DNA of 64,000 nt from Synchiropus splendidus. Taxonomy: Eukaryota > Chordata > Actinopteri > Syngnathiformes > Callionymidae. The stretch is taken from contig NC_071345.1 of the NCBI RefSeq assembly GCF_027744825.2, positions 17,144,001 through 17,208,000 on the forward strand, given 5' to 3'. Both the position numbers and the translations under genes were made by a program. The first letter of the stretch is position 1, and the number at the start of each line of letters is the position of its first letter. Shown here piece after piece: positions 35,350 to 48,564 of the stretch. The notes beneath the pieces are model-generated. The model ran no database searches, was not told the origin of the DNA, and saw only the letters and a program-made list of their open reading frames with translations.

Positions 35350-38300
35350 ACGCTGTGCTGCGGCTACACATTTACACCTGAAAAAAAACAATGGCCATGA
35401 ACAGAGAGTGTCGAATTAAGAGGCTTTATTTAGTTTGGAGACAGCCACGCAGCAGTTTTGTTTATTTTTAGTCCCACATTTTGATCACGGCACTCAGATA
35501 GATCAAAATTACAAGACTGCTGTTTTCACCCCACTGACCAGTGGCAGAGCTGGCTCATGCTTTGACACATGAAAGTAACACTATTTATTGATAATTTTGC
35601 ATTCTATCACTGATGCCAAGGAGCAAAGCTCCCGCCAAAACTTGATGTTATTCAGTTAAATTATTGCAATGTACCTAATGAACAGGAAAATAAATATAAA
35701 ATTAAAGTTAAACATTGCTTTACAGTAGTCTTAAACAAAACATTTTTTTTTTTAAAAAGCCTGATCCGCTGGACATCAAGATCATCTTATTTTCATTGCT
35801 TAGCAAAAAAATAAGAGCAAGCTAATTTTTTACAATTTTTTTCTGACAAAATAATATTTTTTTTCAACACCTGGATACAGCTTTGTTCATCAATGGTCGC
35901 TACAAACCTGCTGTGAAAGCTGTGAGTGCAAGATTACTTTTTTAGGCCTGAAAGATATAATCCATTGGGTTGTGTTGACATAACTGTATTCAATAATTAC
36001 CATTACTATCTTTATTCTAAAAGTTGACACGGCTCACTCATTTTGGTTTTGCCCACATAGGAACAACAGAACAGATGAATGAAGATAGTACCTCAGACTG
36101 GGATTTATGGATGATCAATTCATGTCATTTTGGAAACATATGGGATGATCACAACGGAAGTGACTCAGACAGCCATCTACACAGATACGCCAGTGAAGTT
36201 TTGTTTGAAATACAAAAGTTTCCAGTATATAAGTATGTGTTGTTGTGCAGTTGGTTGTCAGATCGAGTATTGTATACTCCATTCAGTGAACTATTCAGTC
36301 AAGTAATATAGAACGGTGATGTTTGGGATGCTTCTTTATCTGTCTCTGTGAGCCTTTTACAGATAAAAAGAGTGGTCCTTTCAATGTCACCCTCTCACAT
36401 GACATACAACAGCAGTATCCTGCCATACTTCCATAACCAAAATACACACACACCACTTCATATGTCGCCATTGTTTATAGGTTTTGAACAAATCTATATG
36501 ATTTCAAGGAGCGCAAAGATCTTGTCCCCCTTGCATTGAGGAGTGTCAGCCTAAAGTTTCTGTGGCATCTGGGTGAGACTGCCCCGAGCCCCAATCTCAA
36601 CAGCCTCTCCATGCTGTTTGGTGAAACATCCTGTTAAGAAATGAGGGCCAACTATTGCGTTCAGACTGAACCTGGGCCTTGTTACATGCTCCGCTCCGCA
36701 GAGGTTTGGGCCATCCAGAGAGGAAATGAGAGGGAGCGTGGTTGTAAAACATGTTGGGCTTATGACTCATCAAGAGACCTGGCAACCAGAGCTGTCTGCA
36801 GCCCCCCGTCCCCTTCCCTAACTACACCCTCAGATGTCCAGCATTTTATGGTTGATTATAATTTATTTTATTTGTGACCGCTACTTTGGAAAAAGTAACT
36901 CACTTGGTGAGGAACTCTAATGGCGCTAAAGGGTGATGGCAAAGACCGGACACTTCTCTCAATTCAAAACACGACCCTGGGCAGAGGACCATATCTAATG
37001 AGACCCTTTGTGATGCAGAAACAACAGGCCCTGTAATTTACACATTTATGTGGAAGAAGAATTGACACTTTTACTGAGGTCTAACATTCTCTCATAATCC
37101 TAAAACAACATTGGAATGAACTGGATTTTTGATGCTGACAAAGCAGTTTGAGTGAGAGAAAAATAAAGCATGTTTCTGCAGTACATGAGGACAAGCTGTT
37201 TGTTGAAATAAGATAACCTGCATCTTTGTGATATTGTACAGCTAGGTAGCGCTGTGTCTGGGGTTTGTATTTGAGTGGCAACCTCTAAAGGGTATCGCAC
37301 ATTTCTCTTGAGTTCTGATCCAGGCACCTTCAAACCGGGCATAAGCAAGAACAGGGTGACTCATCTGGCCATATCCAGCCCACACAGACATGACATGTGG
37401 TCCTCTGAACTTCACCCAAACAATGTATGAATTATTCAGTCGAACTGGTCAACATAACAAACGCGCGCTTGTTAGTGCATTACTTCTGTTACTGCCAGGG
37501 GGCATCGGTGAGTAAGATGTTCAGGTCACCATAAAGCAGTAGAGGAAGAACAAACAGATTGGCTCCAAAAAATAAGGAAGGTAAATTAGTTAAATGTTAC
37601 TGATGATGTCTGAGAGTTTATATCAATTCAAAAAAAATGTGGTGAGCACCATGGGCTTGAAATGCTGCTTCTGGGCTTTGGTAGATTCCCTCTTCACCAT
37701 CTTGGAAGTCAGCTTTGTATGGAAGACTTCTTGCTTCTTCCTGTTGCTACAGACCTTTGGCGGATAGTTGTGGTCGAAAAGTAATCCAGGTCTGACCATT
37801 GATGGAGATGTTTCCACCATGCTGCTCCGAGAATCTTGAATTTAAAAAACGTGAGGGGGCGGGGCTTGGCAACCACAGCAGGACTGTGGCCGATCTGCTG
37901 CGCAGGATCAACTCCAAATTCCTCCTTGTATCCCACCTTGCCCCTGTTTAGGTTCTCTGTGAAGAACCTGAGATCATCAGCTTCCCTTGTCGCCTAGCAC
38001 TGATCATAGAAAAAATGTACATTTCACTACTTTATTAAATGTTTCAAATTGTTAAACTGCCTTCAGTATTTACTTGTACTTAACCAGTGTTGCGAATTAC
38101 CAAATTCGTACCAAAGAACCGGTTCTTGTGACAACGGTACATTGTATGAAGAACGAAAGGAGTGGCATCCCAGCTCCGTTTTTCTTTTTACGCAACACGG
38201 GATATTTGCCGAACATGCAACACAAATTTGATGAATTTGAGAGTGAGAATGTGTGACTTTGACTTTTTATCATCCCAACAAGTAGCACACACTCACAACA

Positions 38301-39725
38301 AAACAACATACACATGCTAAATTTACCAAAACAACATTGGTGTAAATGTTATACTACACTAAATACTACTGCAACTAGTCTTTTTTTTTTATGCCATCTC
38401 ATTTTTTAGTTTGTTTGCATTGCTAGTGAAATGTTTTTGGGGTTTTTTTTAAATCATGTACCAACTCAGCCGTGGACATTTTTTTCTATGGTTATGTTTT
38501 ATATTTAATGTTAAACCCATCTGCTCAGTTGCTTACGGTACATGTCGCAGCTGTTAACAATTGCCAGGAGCGCAACAACATGGAGCACCGCACAGTACAA
38601 GGTGTTTTATCCCATGCAAATGCTTATTCCATTACAATTGTACTTACATGCTTGTGGTAGGAGTCTCTGTTTTTATCTCAGGTTCGTGTTTCTTTCTCCA
38701 CTATGCAACATTCTGCACAGTTAAGTGAACACACAACAGCATTGATCAATCAGCAAGAGAAAAGCTAGAAAACCCTCCAGTCCTCAGAATAGAACTATTA
38801 AAAACCAAAACGTCACATCACGGTTTTATTTCCCTTCATGCTTTCCAGCATTGCCTCAGGCATTAAAGCGTCTTTTCACGGGAGTTCACAAGCAAAGGTT
38901 GTTTCTCCCTCAGGGTTCCGTTCAAGTGATGAACGATGTCATATTTGTTTTGTTTTTTTTTCTGCAGCCTCTGGGATCATGTTTCAAGTCACCCACAGCA
39001 CTCTTTATTGATTCGAATCGACCAGAAGTCCGTATTTTAGTTTAATCGCAATGGAGGATGCCAAACTATTTCAAAGGTTTTACTGAAGAGACAAGATCAA
39101 AGTTTCACTTTTTTATGTTATGGGATATCGGTTTATTTGTCTTTTACTTACCAAGCATTCGTCTTTCTGCTCTGCTTCAGGTCAAATGAAGCAGCAGATA
39201 AGAGGTTCCGAGCAGGTTTGGCTGGTGATGGACAGTGTAGTGGCCAGAATGACTCACCTCAATATCACTCCAGTCACTTTCAACACTGAGCTCTGGTTGC
39301 TTGTTGTCTGTGAGGGCTGGTTGCTATTTGATCAGCAGAAACTCCCTTGTTTTGTCTTGTTTTTTTGTTTTTCCAAAGGTTGTCAAATCTTTCAAAGACA
39401 AATTCTTGGTTCAACTTTTTGTGGTAGCTTTAGCCTCTTTAAAGTTTTGATCCATTGCTGTTACACAGACAGGAATATAACTGAATGGAAACAGTCGTTT
39501 TTTTATACGACAAGAACAAAGAGGGCGTCAAATACCATGAAGACCAAACAAATTTCATGGTCTGCCAATTTTCCAACAGCTATTTTAAACCATCAACACA
39601 ATTTTATTCTGTTTCTATCATTTTTTTAAGAACCACAAATCTAATTCAAATTGTTGATGATGATAGGTACATATCTCACGTGCATTTGGGTCAGAGCAAA
39701 ACGACAAGGAAAACCCTCTCATTCA
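35350..39725. other. Long stretch without recognised genes
   Basis: No repeat family is recognised. Poly-T/A runs lie at about 35743, 38380 and 38442. The 169-codon frame at 39120-39629 (plus) is rich in Phe/Cys/Leu from TTT runs and has no domain. I regard it as chance. Confidence 0.45.
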
Positions 39726-40165
39726 CTATCTGAATTCAATTTATTTATTTTATGTTTTCAGGGGGTTATTTTCAACATTTTGTATAATTGTTTTCCCCTC
39801 CCTGTAGCTATTAATACATAAACTGAAAAGGTGCATTCAATTTATTTTATTCATAGTTCTCATTTTAATAATATATATAACGTGTTAATATAATGAATAA
39901 AATCAAATAATAACCGTGTAATAATAAAAAAAATGCCAATCATATTCACATATTTTATCTGTAGTTGTGGTACCAAGATATTCACCACTAGGAAAAAGAA
40001 AAATCGCATTTAATAAAAATGAAACTAAAAAAAAAAATCATCGGAGAGTAGTAATATGAAACATATATAACCAAATTATAAAATATTCCTGGTGATTTCT
40101 TAAATATGTGACAAAAAAGGCAAAAGTACAGTAATGTAATTTTCAACATGGAAAATAAAATGTTG
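39726..40165. repeat. AT-rich tract
   Basis: This strongly AT-rich interval has short A and T runs and an imperfect 'aataatatatataac' patch. No unit or family could be defined. Confidence 0.5.
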
Positions 40166-40629
40166 AAGGCTGTGATCTTGTGATATTTACCATTGTGTGC
40201 TCAGCAATATCATTCAATTAATGATACAAACTACGAGCTGATAGAAACTTTAAAGCAGAATAGTAAAACTCAGTCATACAAGGGTCTAAATTTGGGACTC
40301 GAGCTTCAGACCAAAGAGAATTTAGGAGTTAGGAGGAACTTTAGGAGAAGTTTAGGAGTCTACAACTGGCATTAACTGACCAGGGTGTCTATTCCTCCGT
40401 GGCAAGATTGTTCTAAAGTTCCCTGTTTTCTGCAGCTACTTTTTATATTCTCTTCAAATTACTTTTATAATCTCCTCATTACTAAATGTGGATGCGAAAA
40501 AACTGCCACGTCGTGGTGATAGGCTGTCAATTTGTGGGTCATGAATTCTAAATGCGTGCGGGTGTTCTCGGTTTTCCCTTTTTTTCATCAGCATTTTGCA
40601 TTCAATTAGTATCAGAATTGTATTTTAAG

Positions 40630-40693
40630 TTTTCACGGGCCACATGAGACGACGGCCCGGTTTGGGCCCCCAGGCTTTGAGTTTGACACGTGC
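40630..40693. mobile_element. hAT-like repeat end
   Basis: 'cacgggccacatgagacgacggcccggtttgggcccccaggctttgagtttgacacg' matches the widespread 'gggccggatttggcccccgggccttgagtttgacacc' end. It faces the same way as the copy at 34130. Confidence 0.6.
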
Positions 40694-40699
40694 TTCTCA

Positions 40700-42295
40700 G
40701 GGAGACGCTGACTGCTTTGCGGTGAAAAGTGTCTGTTTTCATTTATAATCATGAATTACCAATGTTTTTGGTTGGAATTCTAGCACTGGACATTCTTCAT
40801 GCATGAATCAGAAGCATCATCATCTCTGTAAAGAAGAGATTCAACACTAGAAAGTCTCGATTTCTGAACACAATGGAACCACCAGCACCATTTGAGGGGG
40901 GAAAGTACCTTGATAAGGTCACATGTAAGCATGAACACGCAACAACCTGATAAACTCCTCAAAACTGTTCTGCACCAACACACAATATCTCAACATTTAT
41001 TGTTTTTAAATGCTTCACTTCCGTCAACAACAAGGAAACAATTACAGATAGAAAAAGTAAATGGGTTTGTTGTGGAAGTTTAGGCAGAGTCACTGCAAAA
41101 TAATCTGAATATGGTCATGATATTTTGGTAAATAGACACTCTCCAAACGGCAAAACGTTTTTATTTATTTATCATAATGATGCTTCAGCACTCTCAGCAA
41201 CTAGCAGATTCCAGATGTACAAGAAGCGAAGCAGAGAGAGAGAAGTGGCCCAGGCCTGCTGTTAAAACATTCAGCAAATCCACTGTATCTACAGAACAGA
41301 GTTTACAGGTCAAACTCTGTACAAGTCTTGCATTGAATTTGTCAAATAAATAGATAAAACCAAAGGCTGCCACAGTTTAAACCACTTGGAATATTTAGGA
41401 TTAAGGCCATGCAGGTTGAAGTGAAAGGACAAACACGGTTGACTGATAAGGCCGGATTACATGACTTTCCCCGACCGCAGCTCGTGACTCGGGGTGGCCA
41501 CTGCTTTCAAACATGGAGGTCTCAGATCTGTCCAACACTTAGACCTCAAGTATGTTAATAATTTGCTGCTGAGGATGAAAATCTTCTTTTTCTTTTTCTC
41601 TTTTTTTAAGTGGGCGACATTTATTCAACCCTCTTTTCTGTACAATCAAGTTTTGTTTGTATCAATGAACAGTTTGGTTGAGAAAGCTCTTATGACTTAT
41701 CAAAATTAACGCATTATATTTAAGTGCAGTATTAGTTTGTTCTCCGTGTGGACGTCTGTGAAGCAGGACTTCTGCCCTCAGATCAGATGTGGTGTATCTT
41801 CATGATGTTAAGCTTCAGCTGAAGTTTCTGCTTCCATCAATGGGATGTAGCCGGGGGGATTTAAAAAAAGATACGACTTGAAATATTAATGTTTGTTCTG
41901 TTATAACCCACTGAGGGATGCAGGGCTGCAACCTCGAGGACAGGTTTCCCATTTAAGGGCATCTAAAATGGTCGACTCAAATATGTATAAACAAGCGAGG
42001 CAAGCAAAACCACCTTTACAAGCAAGGCACAAGTTGAAGGTCAGGAGTCTTCTCACGCTGTTCTGTCTGCCGCTGCTTCAAGAGGACCAAAGCTACTGTT
42101 ACTTGAATGTTTTTTTTAAATGATATTGAACACATCAGTGTGTGTCTGTTTCACAAAAAAGTGAAAGTGTAAACGTGAAGCCTGTCTCCTTCTCCCTGGC
42201 CACGCCCACTCTAAGGTAATTGGACAGGAGGAAACCTTCAGTCCGCCTCTGCTGAAAACCCTTCAGGAGGCAGGCAGTTCAGAGCTAGTACAGTT
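40700..42295. other. No recognised gene
   Basis: No family recognised; a poly-T run is at about 41582-41608. Frames at 40780-41083 and 41893-42123 lack domains. Confidence 0.5.
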
Positions 42296-42298
42296 GAG

Positions 42299-42320
42299 CA
42301 CAATGTGACGTCACATTGTG
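42299..42320. promoter_or_regulatory. 22-bp perfect palindrome centred on a full CRE (TGACGTCA)
   Basis: The 22 bases are a perfect palindrome whose centre, 42306-42313, is TGACGTCA, the consensus site for CREB/ATF-family bZIP dimers. The arms extend it as 'cacaatg'/'cattgtg'. Known biology: full CREs are active mostly near promoters. No promoter features such as a TATA box, CpG island or exon are evident beside it, so function is unproven. Confidence 0.5.
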
Positions 42321-42324
42321 ATCT

Positions 42325-45300
42325 CTAGTTCACAATATTCCAGTGGGGGAGAACTTTACAAAGCAGTAACTTCCAAACGGAGCAACGGAAGTTCTGCATC
42401 ATGGAAGCACACTGGCTCTTCATGTACGCTGTGTTGTGCGTTCTATGTGGTCACTGTGCTTTACTTGTTTTGCATCAGACTTGCATTTAGCTTGACTAAA
42501 TCACAGCGCCACAGTCAAACTCTCTATATTTTAGCCCAATAATAGAAACTGTGACAGCATGGAACTGTGTTTAGTGCACGACAAAGCTACTCTTCCTGAT
42601 TCCAAATGAAACATGCATTGATTTTATGCAAAGCAAACTCCATTGCTAACAGACTGGGTTTACACTGTTGAACTTAGCGATGGATGTAACCCAAGTGGCA
42701 AGCTGTGCACCCTGTTAGCTCACATGCGGACCAAAAATCACAGCCAGCTGTGGAGATGGAGGTTGTGAAAGCCAGTCATATCGGATGAGGCTACTTCATT
42801 TATGCTGAAATGAATTTAAACAGACATCATCAAGGTCTTCTGGTTCTGGAGGGAGACCCTGGTCCAGATGGAGAGAGTGTGTGTCGGGTCAGAGCTGTCT
42901 TCAGAGATCAGCCCCACAGAAGTCTTCTTTAAAATATGCTCGCCTCAGCCACTAATTCATCAAATATCTCAGCATGTACCATTAACGCCCAGCAATGTGG
43001 CTTTCTCTCGACGAGTGCTTTAACGGCATCCAGAACATGCTTTTTTTGCATTCAACCACACGTCCAGAATCATTCTGCTGAACTGCTGAAACTGTCAAGT
43101 GAAGCTTCCTGCCCTCAACTCCTTTAGTTTTATTCAAAATATATATTGCGCAATGTTTCAGATTCACATGGACAGTGCACTTACACTGGAGCTCAGTATT
43201 TTCTTCTTTCCTTTTGTTCTTCTTAAAAACGTTTTTTCCGAGACATGATAAGGATGAATAGACAGCTCAAGGGAACGAGTGACATGGGACTGCATTATTT
43301 AACGGCCTGGACTCAGCTGCTGCATGTCATCAGTTCTTCCACAGTTCATCCCCACAGCTGATCTATATTCATAATACTATTAGTCAGAGCAGAGTTCCAC
43401 ATTGTTCCATCTTATTCTTCTCGGTTGGTGCTGCTTCTTGAGGTAGTTCCTCCCACCATCTGTTCCAAACTGAAATACTTCACAGGTCCACTCCAGGCTC
43501 TGTCTCTGACAGTGCTCTGGGTCTGAGGAGAAATCTGCAAAAGACGGGGTGTGAGTTTTTATTGCTTGTCTCGAACTTTAAAAGGGGAATGTTCTGACCT
43601 GCATCTCCAGTTACTTGATAAACCTTCCTTTGTTTGGACCCTGGGAGTCTTTACGCCCGGAGTCCAATAAATGGTCACATTCTCTTGGAATTATGTTTAA
43701 AATGAATCTACAGATTCAGTAACCCGGTCACATGGCGGAGGAGACGTAGGACACTGAAAAACTGTGCGGCTTAATCATCTGATATGAAGAAACGAAGAGG
43801 TTGTTTTATGTGTATTTCTTTAATAAAATAGTTTAGAAAAACAAGAGGACGTGGAAGCTCAACCCAGCCTCACTCTCATTGCGTCACGATGATGTTGGGA
43901 AAGTGAACATTTGCGTCCTATTCTGACTACAAAGGCTGCCTCCAGCGTTGCATGTGGGCACACAGGTATTTTATCAGGGTGAAAAATGTCCCACGTCAGG
44001 TAAGTGGGGGGAAGAGCAAGAGGTGGAAGAAGACGTTGGGAACCTCTCTCCACTGAATTGCATGTCATCTTCGAGACGCAGAGCAGATCCCAAGTGCAGT
44101 AATGGAAGAGTCACAGGACGAAAGGAACACCATCCAACGCCGTGTCTAGCCCCAACCTCTGTCTTTCTTTGATATGGCGTCAGACTTTGCGGTGGAAGGC
44201 AGGGCATGTGCCTCAATTGAAAACCTAAAGCGCCACCATGGAACAATGACAGCTACCTTTGGTGTCAGCATTGAATGCAAAAGTTTGCTTTTCATGTTGG
44301 GTAAAGTGTTGTTGACATGCACAAAAGAATGGTGACTCAAGCCCATCATCAATTGAGAAGCTATATTTACCACGTGACCCAACTTACTATACAGAGCGCC
44401 ACTCCATGGGTTAACCCGAAACCTACCCCTTTCTTACCTAGGATGGCTAAAGTCTCATTTCCTTATCTCTTATAAGATTATCCTTATGATAGTCACGTGG
44501 TGCGAAGAGTGAAATTTTCCAGATAATCGTCTTGCAAAATGGTAAATCTCACATCAATTTTCACACTAAGTTCCTCTTGTGATTCTTCTGTTAAAAAGAA
44601 CACACCGCCAACCTGTCCAATTCCATGTTGTGTGTTGTGTTATCCTGTTGTTGCAATGTTAGTGTTGTATCCGTGATCATGCTTGATAAAATGTTGAGTT
44701 CACAGGTTGGTGGTTGGACAGAATCTTGATGTTTGCTGTTGAGATTATCAAGGTGCACCACTGACATCAGTATCAATTATTAATGTTTTGTATCATTTCT
44801 GTTATTTTAAAATCGTCATGTGAATGGTCTCACATATTAAAAAAGTATCCTTATGTGTCCCACTTTAGGAAAAAGTAAGCGTACCAGTGACATGATTGTG
44901 CTAGTAATTTTTTTTATCTATTAAATATCTGGTACATCTGCAATTTGGCTTGACTTGTTTCAGTTTCAGTGGACTTTGTGTTTGGGCGATTGACTTTACT
45001 GATGTTAAACAATCATAACTGCTTCTGTTTTAGGTGTGAACTTCCTGTGTAGAGTATTCAAGTTCATTTCAACATCATGAGTCAACTGGTCCCACCATCT
45101 GGATCATCACTGATGTGCTAATGGTGGTAAATGGTAAATGGTAAAATCTTTACTGTTCAAACATGCAGAAGGGACATCATCCGAACATCAACATATGATG
45201 TATCTTGATTTCAGGTGAATTGGAATGTGCTGTAGCCACTGACTATGGAAATGGATGGTCAAGTAAAGTCATTGAAAGTTTGAGTTTCCTTTCTTTTTTT

Positions 45301-46190
45301 CCCTGATGGTTCTTGAATCTTCGCTTTCAGTTGTCGAATGAAGGCTAAAATTGTGTTCCATGATGGCAGCAGTCTTATGACTTGGTAAAAAATAAAAACA
45401 AAAACAAAGTTGAGGCTTTAAAGTTTGTAAATGTGGCTGCTTTTTTGCCTTCACTTAGGTGTTATGATTGTGATTTAAGGGAAATGTTGACATTGGCATG
45501 AGGATGGATGGCCACAATATTTATTGACTTATTTAATTTAAATAAATCATTTTTACTTTACTTTATTTTGAATTACCTTCTGACTCAGGAAAGGTTAAAA
45601 GGAATCACAGCTGTGAACCCGCTCAAAAAACAAACCAAACATTTTTATTTTGCTGTGAACGACATTGCGTCAGTAGAATTCTTGAATATTGAATTTATTA
45701 ATGTAATTGTGTGCTGTATTTTCATGTGGCATCAGAGTGCTTCTCTCTAGATCCACTTTCCCATAGTGCTATGGGAGAGATGGTCCTACTATACGCAACA
45801 GGATCCAAGTGTTGGAGGATTTTCCATGTTACATAAAGTATATTAGTATATTTTTCAAGACAAATGTTGGTGAATTTATGAACAATGTTGATGACTTTAT
45901 GGTGTTGGTGGACACCCTGGAAAGGGGACCACACAGAAAGGACCTTGGTTAACCCCATCCATTTCACCTATAGACGGTTAATTTAAGTACAATAGCAGTC
46001 ACGGCGGGATCAGGTGTGAACTTTTGCCCCTCAGATGTTGTTGCTAGTAAAATGACTAAGTGGAACATAACGTGAAAAAGCCCTCTAAATCCGTGTGGTT
46101 TCATCAATCATCAGCTTCAGAAATGCGTTGGATACATCAGTGATACTCTATCAGTTTTATCTTCTGCTTAAAGTGTCAGTCAGTGCAGGC
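42325..46190. other. Long stretch without recognised genes
   Basis: A short 'ggtaaatggtaaatggtaaa' repeat at 45126-45145 is a word common in fish repeats. An 18-base hairpin (TCCCATAGTGCTATGGGA) lies at 45759-45776. Frames at 43859-44382 overlap on both strands without domains. Confidence 0.45.
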
Positions 46191-46194
46191 CGTT

Positions 46195-46560
46195 TTGCTG
46201 GCCCCTCCACCCCCCACCCTTCTCTTTAGGAAAGCCTCCAGCTGGCTCTCTGTGTGGAATTACACCCCGGGATCCAAGCAGGGCCGGCTCGCAGAAAAGA
46301 AAACAGCTGTCAGACAATGAATTACTGTTGTGAGAGCAGACAAGTGCATTTCTGAGGAGTGGATGAGGAAGCTGCAAGTGTGCAAGGAATGACACACACG
46401 CAAATATAAACACGCCGTGCACATTAGAGCAGCAGTCAGACGCGTCAGGAAAAGTGGACCGCAGCGCGACACTTCATTATTCATCCACTTCCCCACTCAG
46501 GATCCCACACACTCCTGTACGTGAGCATCCGCACATTCGCTGGCTGGAGACGAAATATGT
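46195..46560. promoter_or_regulatory. Candidate conserved non-coding block
   Basis: The block is GC-balanced and low in simple repeats, with E-box and homeodomain-like words (CAGCTGTCAGACAATGAATTACTG). Minus-strand frames at 46180-46496 show no domain. This call rests on composition only. Confidence 0.2.
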
Positions 46561-46564
46561 AAGA

Positions 46565-47940
46565 CTTTTCAGAAATGCTTTTTCTGTCGAGTGCTGGAGC
46601 TGCTCTGCAGCAGCGTGGTTTAGCAACGCAAACACAGCACATCCTCAGGCTGACCCCTGTGAACCGGGCCGGCAGCTCCTCAGACGGACCCCAGAGCCTG
46701 CAGATCTCAATGACGTCTCAGTCTCACACACGACTGTGAACGACTGAGGTTCCACGGCACAGAAGAGCCTCTTAGAACAGCCTAGCTGTGGAGGGGGGGG
46801 GGCAGATATTGAACATATTTTCCCAAATATGGAGCAACGTATCAAGCAGACCCGCCCATTATTTAGTCCGAAAGATCTTCAATTTGGAATGAATCCTCTC
46901 TCTGGCCAGAGCTTTTCTGAGATGATTTCTATTCTTTGGAAAATTCCACAATGCACAAATACTCAATTTTTAGTGTTTTTCCTTCAGATTCCATTTCAGC
47001 GCGGGCGAAAAGGAGCTTCAAGTTTCAACATTGCACTTGTGTACTTTTCATTTTAAATCACCGTTGGCTCCCGACGGCTTAACAATAAGAGAATGGAGCT
47101 TGTAGCTACACGTCTTAAGCATGGACGGTCCTCACAATGACAGCTGCAGGAGAACGGAATCTTTAAAGCTAAGCCAGATCGATCGCTTGGTTGTGTGCCT
47201 GTCTCTTTAAATATTTTGGAGACTGTCACTCAAAGTTGAGAAACATATTTTAGAATTCTCGTGTTGTTGGAATGGTCGTAAAAGAAAAGCTTATCTAATA
47301 TTTGCCACAATACCATAACAAAACTATTCCCAAATATGTGGCGTCCCACGGAGAAAAGGCTTATTATAAACATTTGATAGCTGATAGTTACCACCGCCAA
47401 TGGGGTCACTGGCTTTTATCGGTCTGTTAGCAAAATAATGCATCAACAAAATTCCAACTCGATTTTCTGGAAATGTTGATAGTGGGGACAGAAAACTGCT
47501 GATTGCATTTTGGTCTGAATCCACGAACACTCTTTCTTCTTCACTCCCTGGGTGTTGTGCGAGTGAGTTCCGGAACTTTACTGCCACCTGCCGTCCCATT
47601 GCGCTTACCAATACTTGACATGCCTAAAAATACTATCAACTGAATGAATGCAGAGGAATAACATTGGACCTATATACACCTGTAGAAATCAGCGTGTGAG
47701 TGTGATTTTCCTGTGTCCAAATCCTGTCGGTCGTGTGCCAAAATCCAAGTTGAACATTAATAGCTATAAAAATAACCATCACAAGAGAATGATGACTTCA
47801 CCGCATTATTATCTCTCGAGTTAAGGAACAAAAAGACCCATGTCTTTCATTGTTTTAAAAGTAACTTTCCATGTTACTTTTAACATCTTTTCCCATTGTC
47901 ACAAATATATATATATTTTTTTAGATTTGCAAGAAAAATA
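46565..47940. other. No recognised gene; G-run
   Basis: A run of about ten G lies at 46793-46802. Frames at 46454-46747 (plus), 46645-46845 (minus) and 47324-47611 (minus) show no domain. The word 'ctgccacctgccgtccc' near 47582 recurs in a similar form near 61014 ('ctgccacctgctgtcc'), possibly shared repeat debris. Confidence 0.45.
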
Positions 47941-47944
47941 GATC

Positions 47945-47970
47945 AATAATAATAATAATAATAATAATTG

Positions 47971-48040
<70 letters not shown>
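47945..48040. repeat. Palindromic trinucleotide array (AAT)n-(ATT)n
   Basis: About eight AAT units (47945-47969) are followed, after 'tgtc', by about 23 ATT units (47972-48040). The two halves are complementary on one strand, so a hairpin can form. This repeats the arrangement seen at 8706-8857. Confidence 0.95.
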
Positions 48041-48139
48041 CTTTTCTGTTGCAGTAAAAAAAAAATCAGCTCTAGACACTATTTTGATGTGAGCATTTCC
48101 ACTGGGGCTACAGTTACAAAAAGTTGACAAAAATGGCAT

Positions 48140-48560
48140 TTAGTTTTTATTTAAAAAGGAAAAATTAGAGCATATTATTCAAAAAGAAACTATGATGAAT
48201 TAAACTTCATAAATATTACAGTTTAAGTATCATCATATATATATCATTTATATAACATATATAAATAAATAGTATAAATAGTAAAAGTATTATTTTATAT
48301 ACAGTTTAGGTGTCGTAATAAATAGGGGTCAAAGCAAATGTGGTACGTATTGGAAAAATAACAGTTTGGGTGAGGAAAAAATGGCAAATAATATCTGGAA
48401 AAAATATGACTAGAAATTGTAGAAGGATAACTGGCATGCACAATCGCTGAAAAAGGTAACTCAAATAGTTCATTGTTTTAAAAACTTGAAAAGTATCTTT
48501 AAAAGTAAGTTTGAAGGGTAAAAAAGTAGAATAAAATCATATTGAATAATAAAAAACTCA
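48140..48560. repeat. AT-rich tract
   Basis: AT-rich sequence with 'tatatat' and 'aaaataaa' runs, poorly structured. No family could be defined. Confidence 0.45.
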
Positions 48561-48564
48561 TCTG

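Noticed and set aside
39120..39629. 169-codon plus-strand frame, the longest in the window
   Set aside because: Rich in Phe, Cys and Leu from T-rich DNA, no domain, no splice context, and no coding signal by eye.
45126..45145. 'ggtaaatggtaaatgg' word as part of a known fish repeat
   Set aside because: It is only 20 bp long, and the flanks do not continue the repeat I remember.
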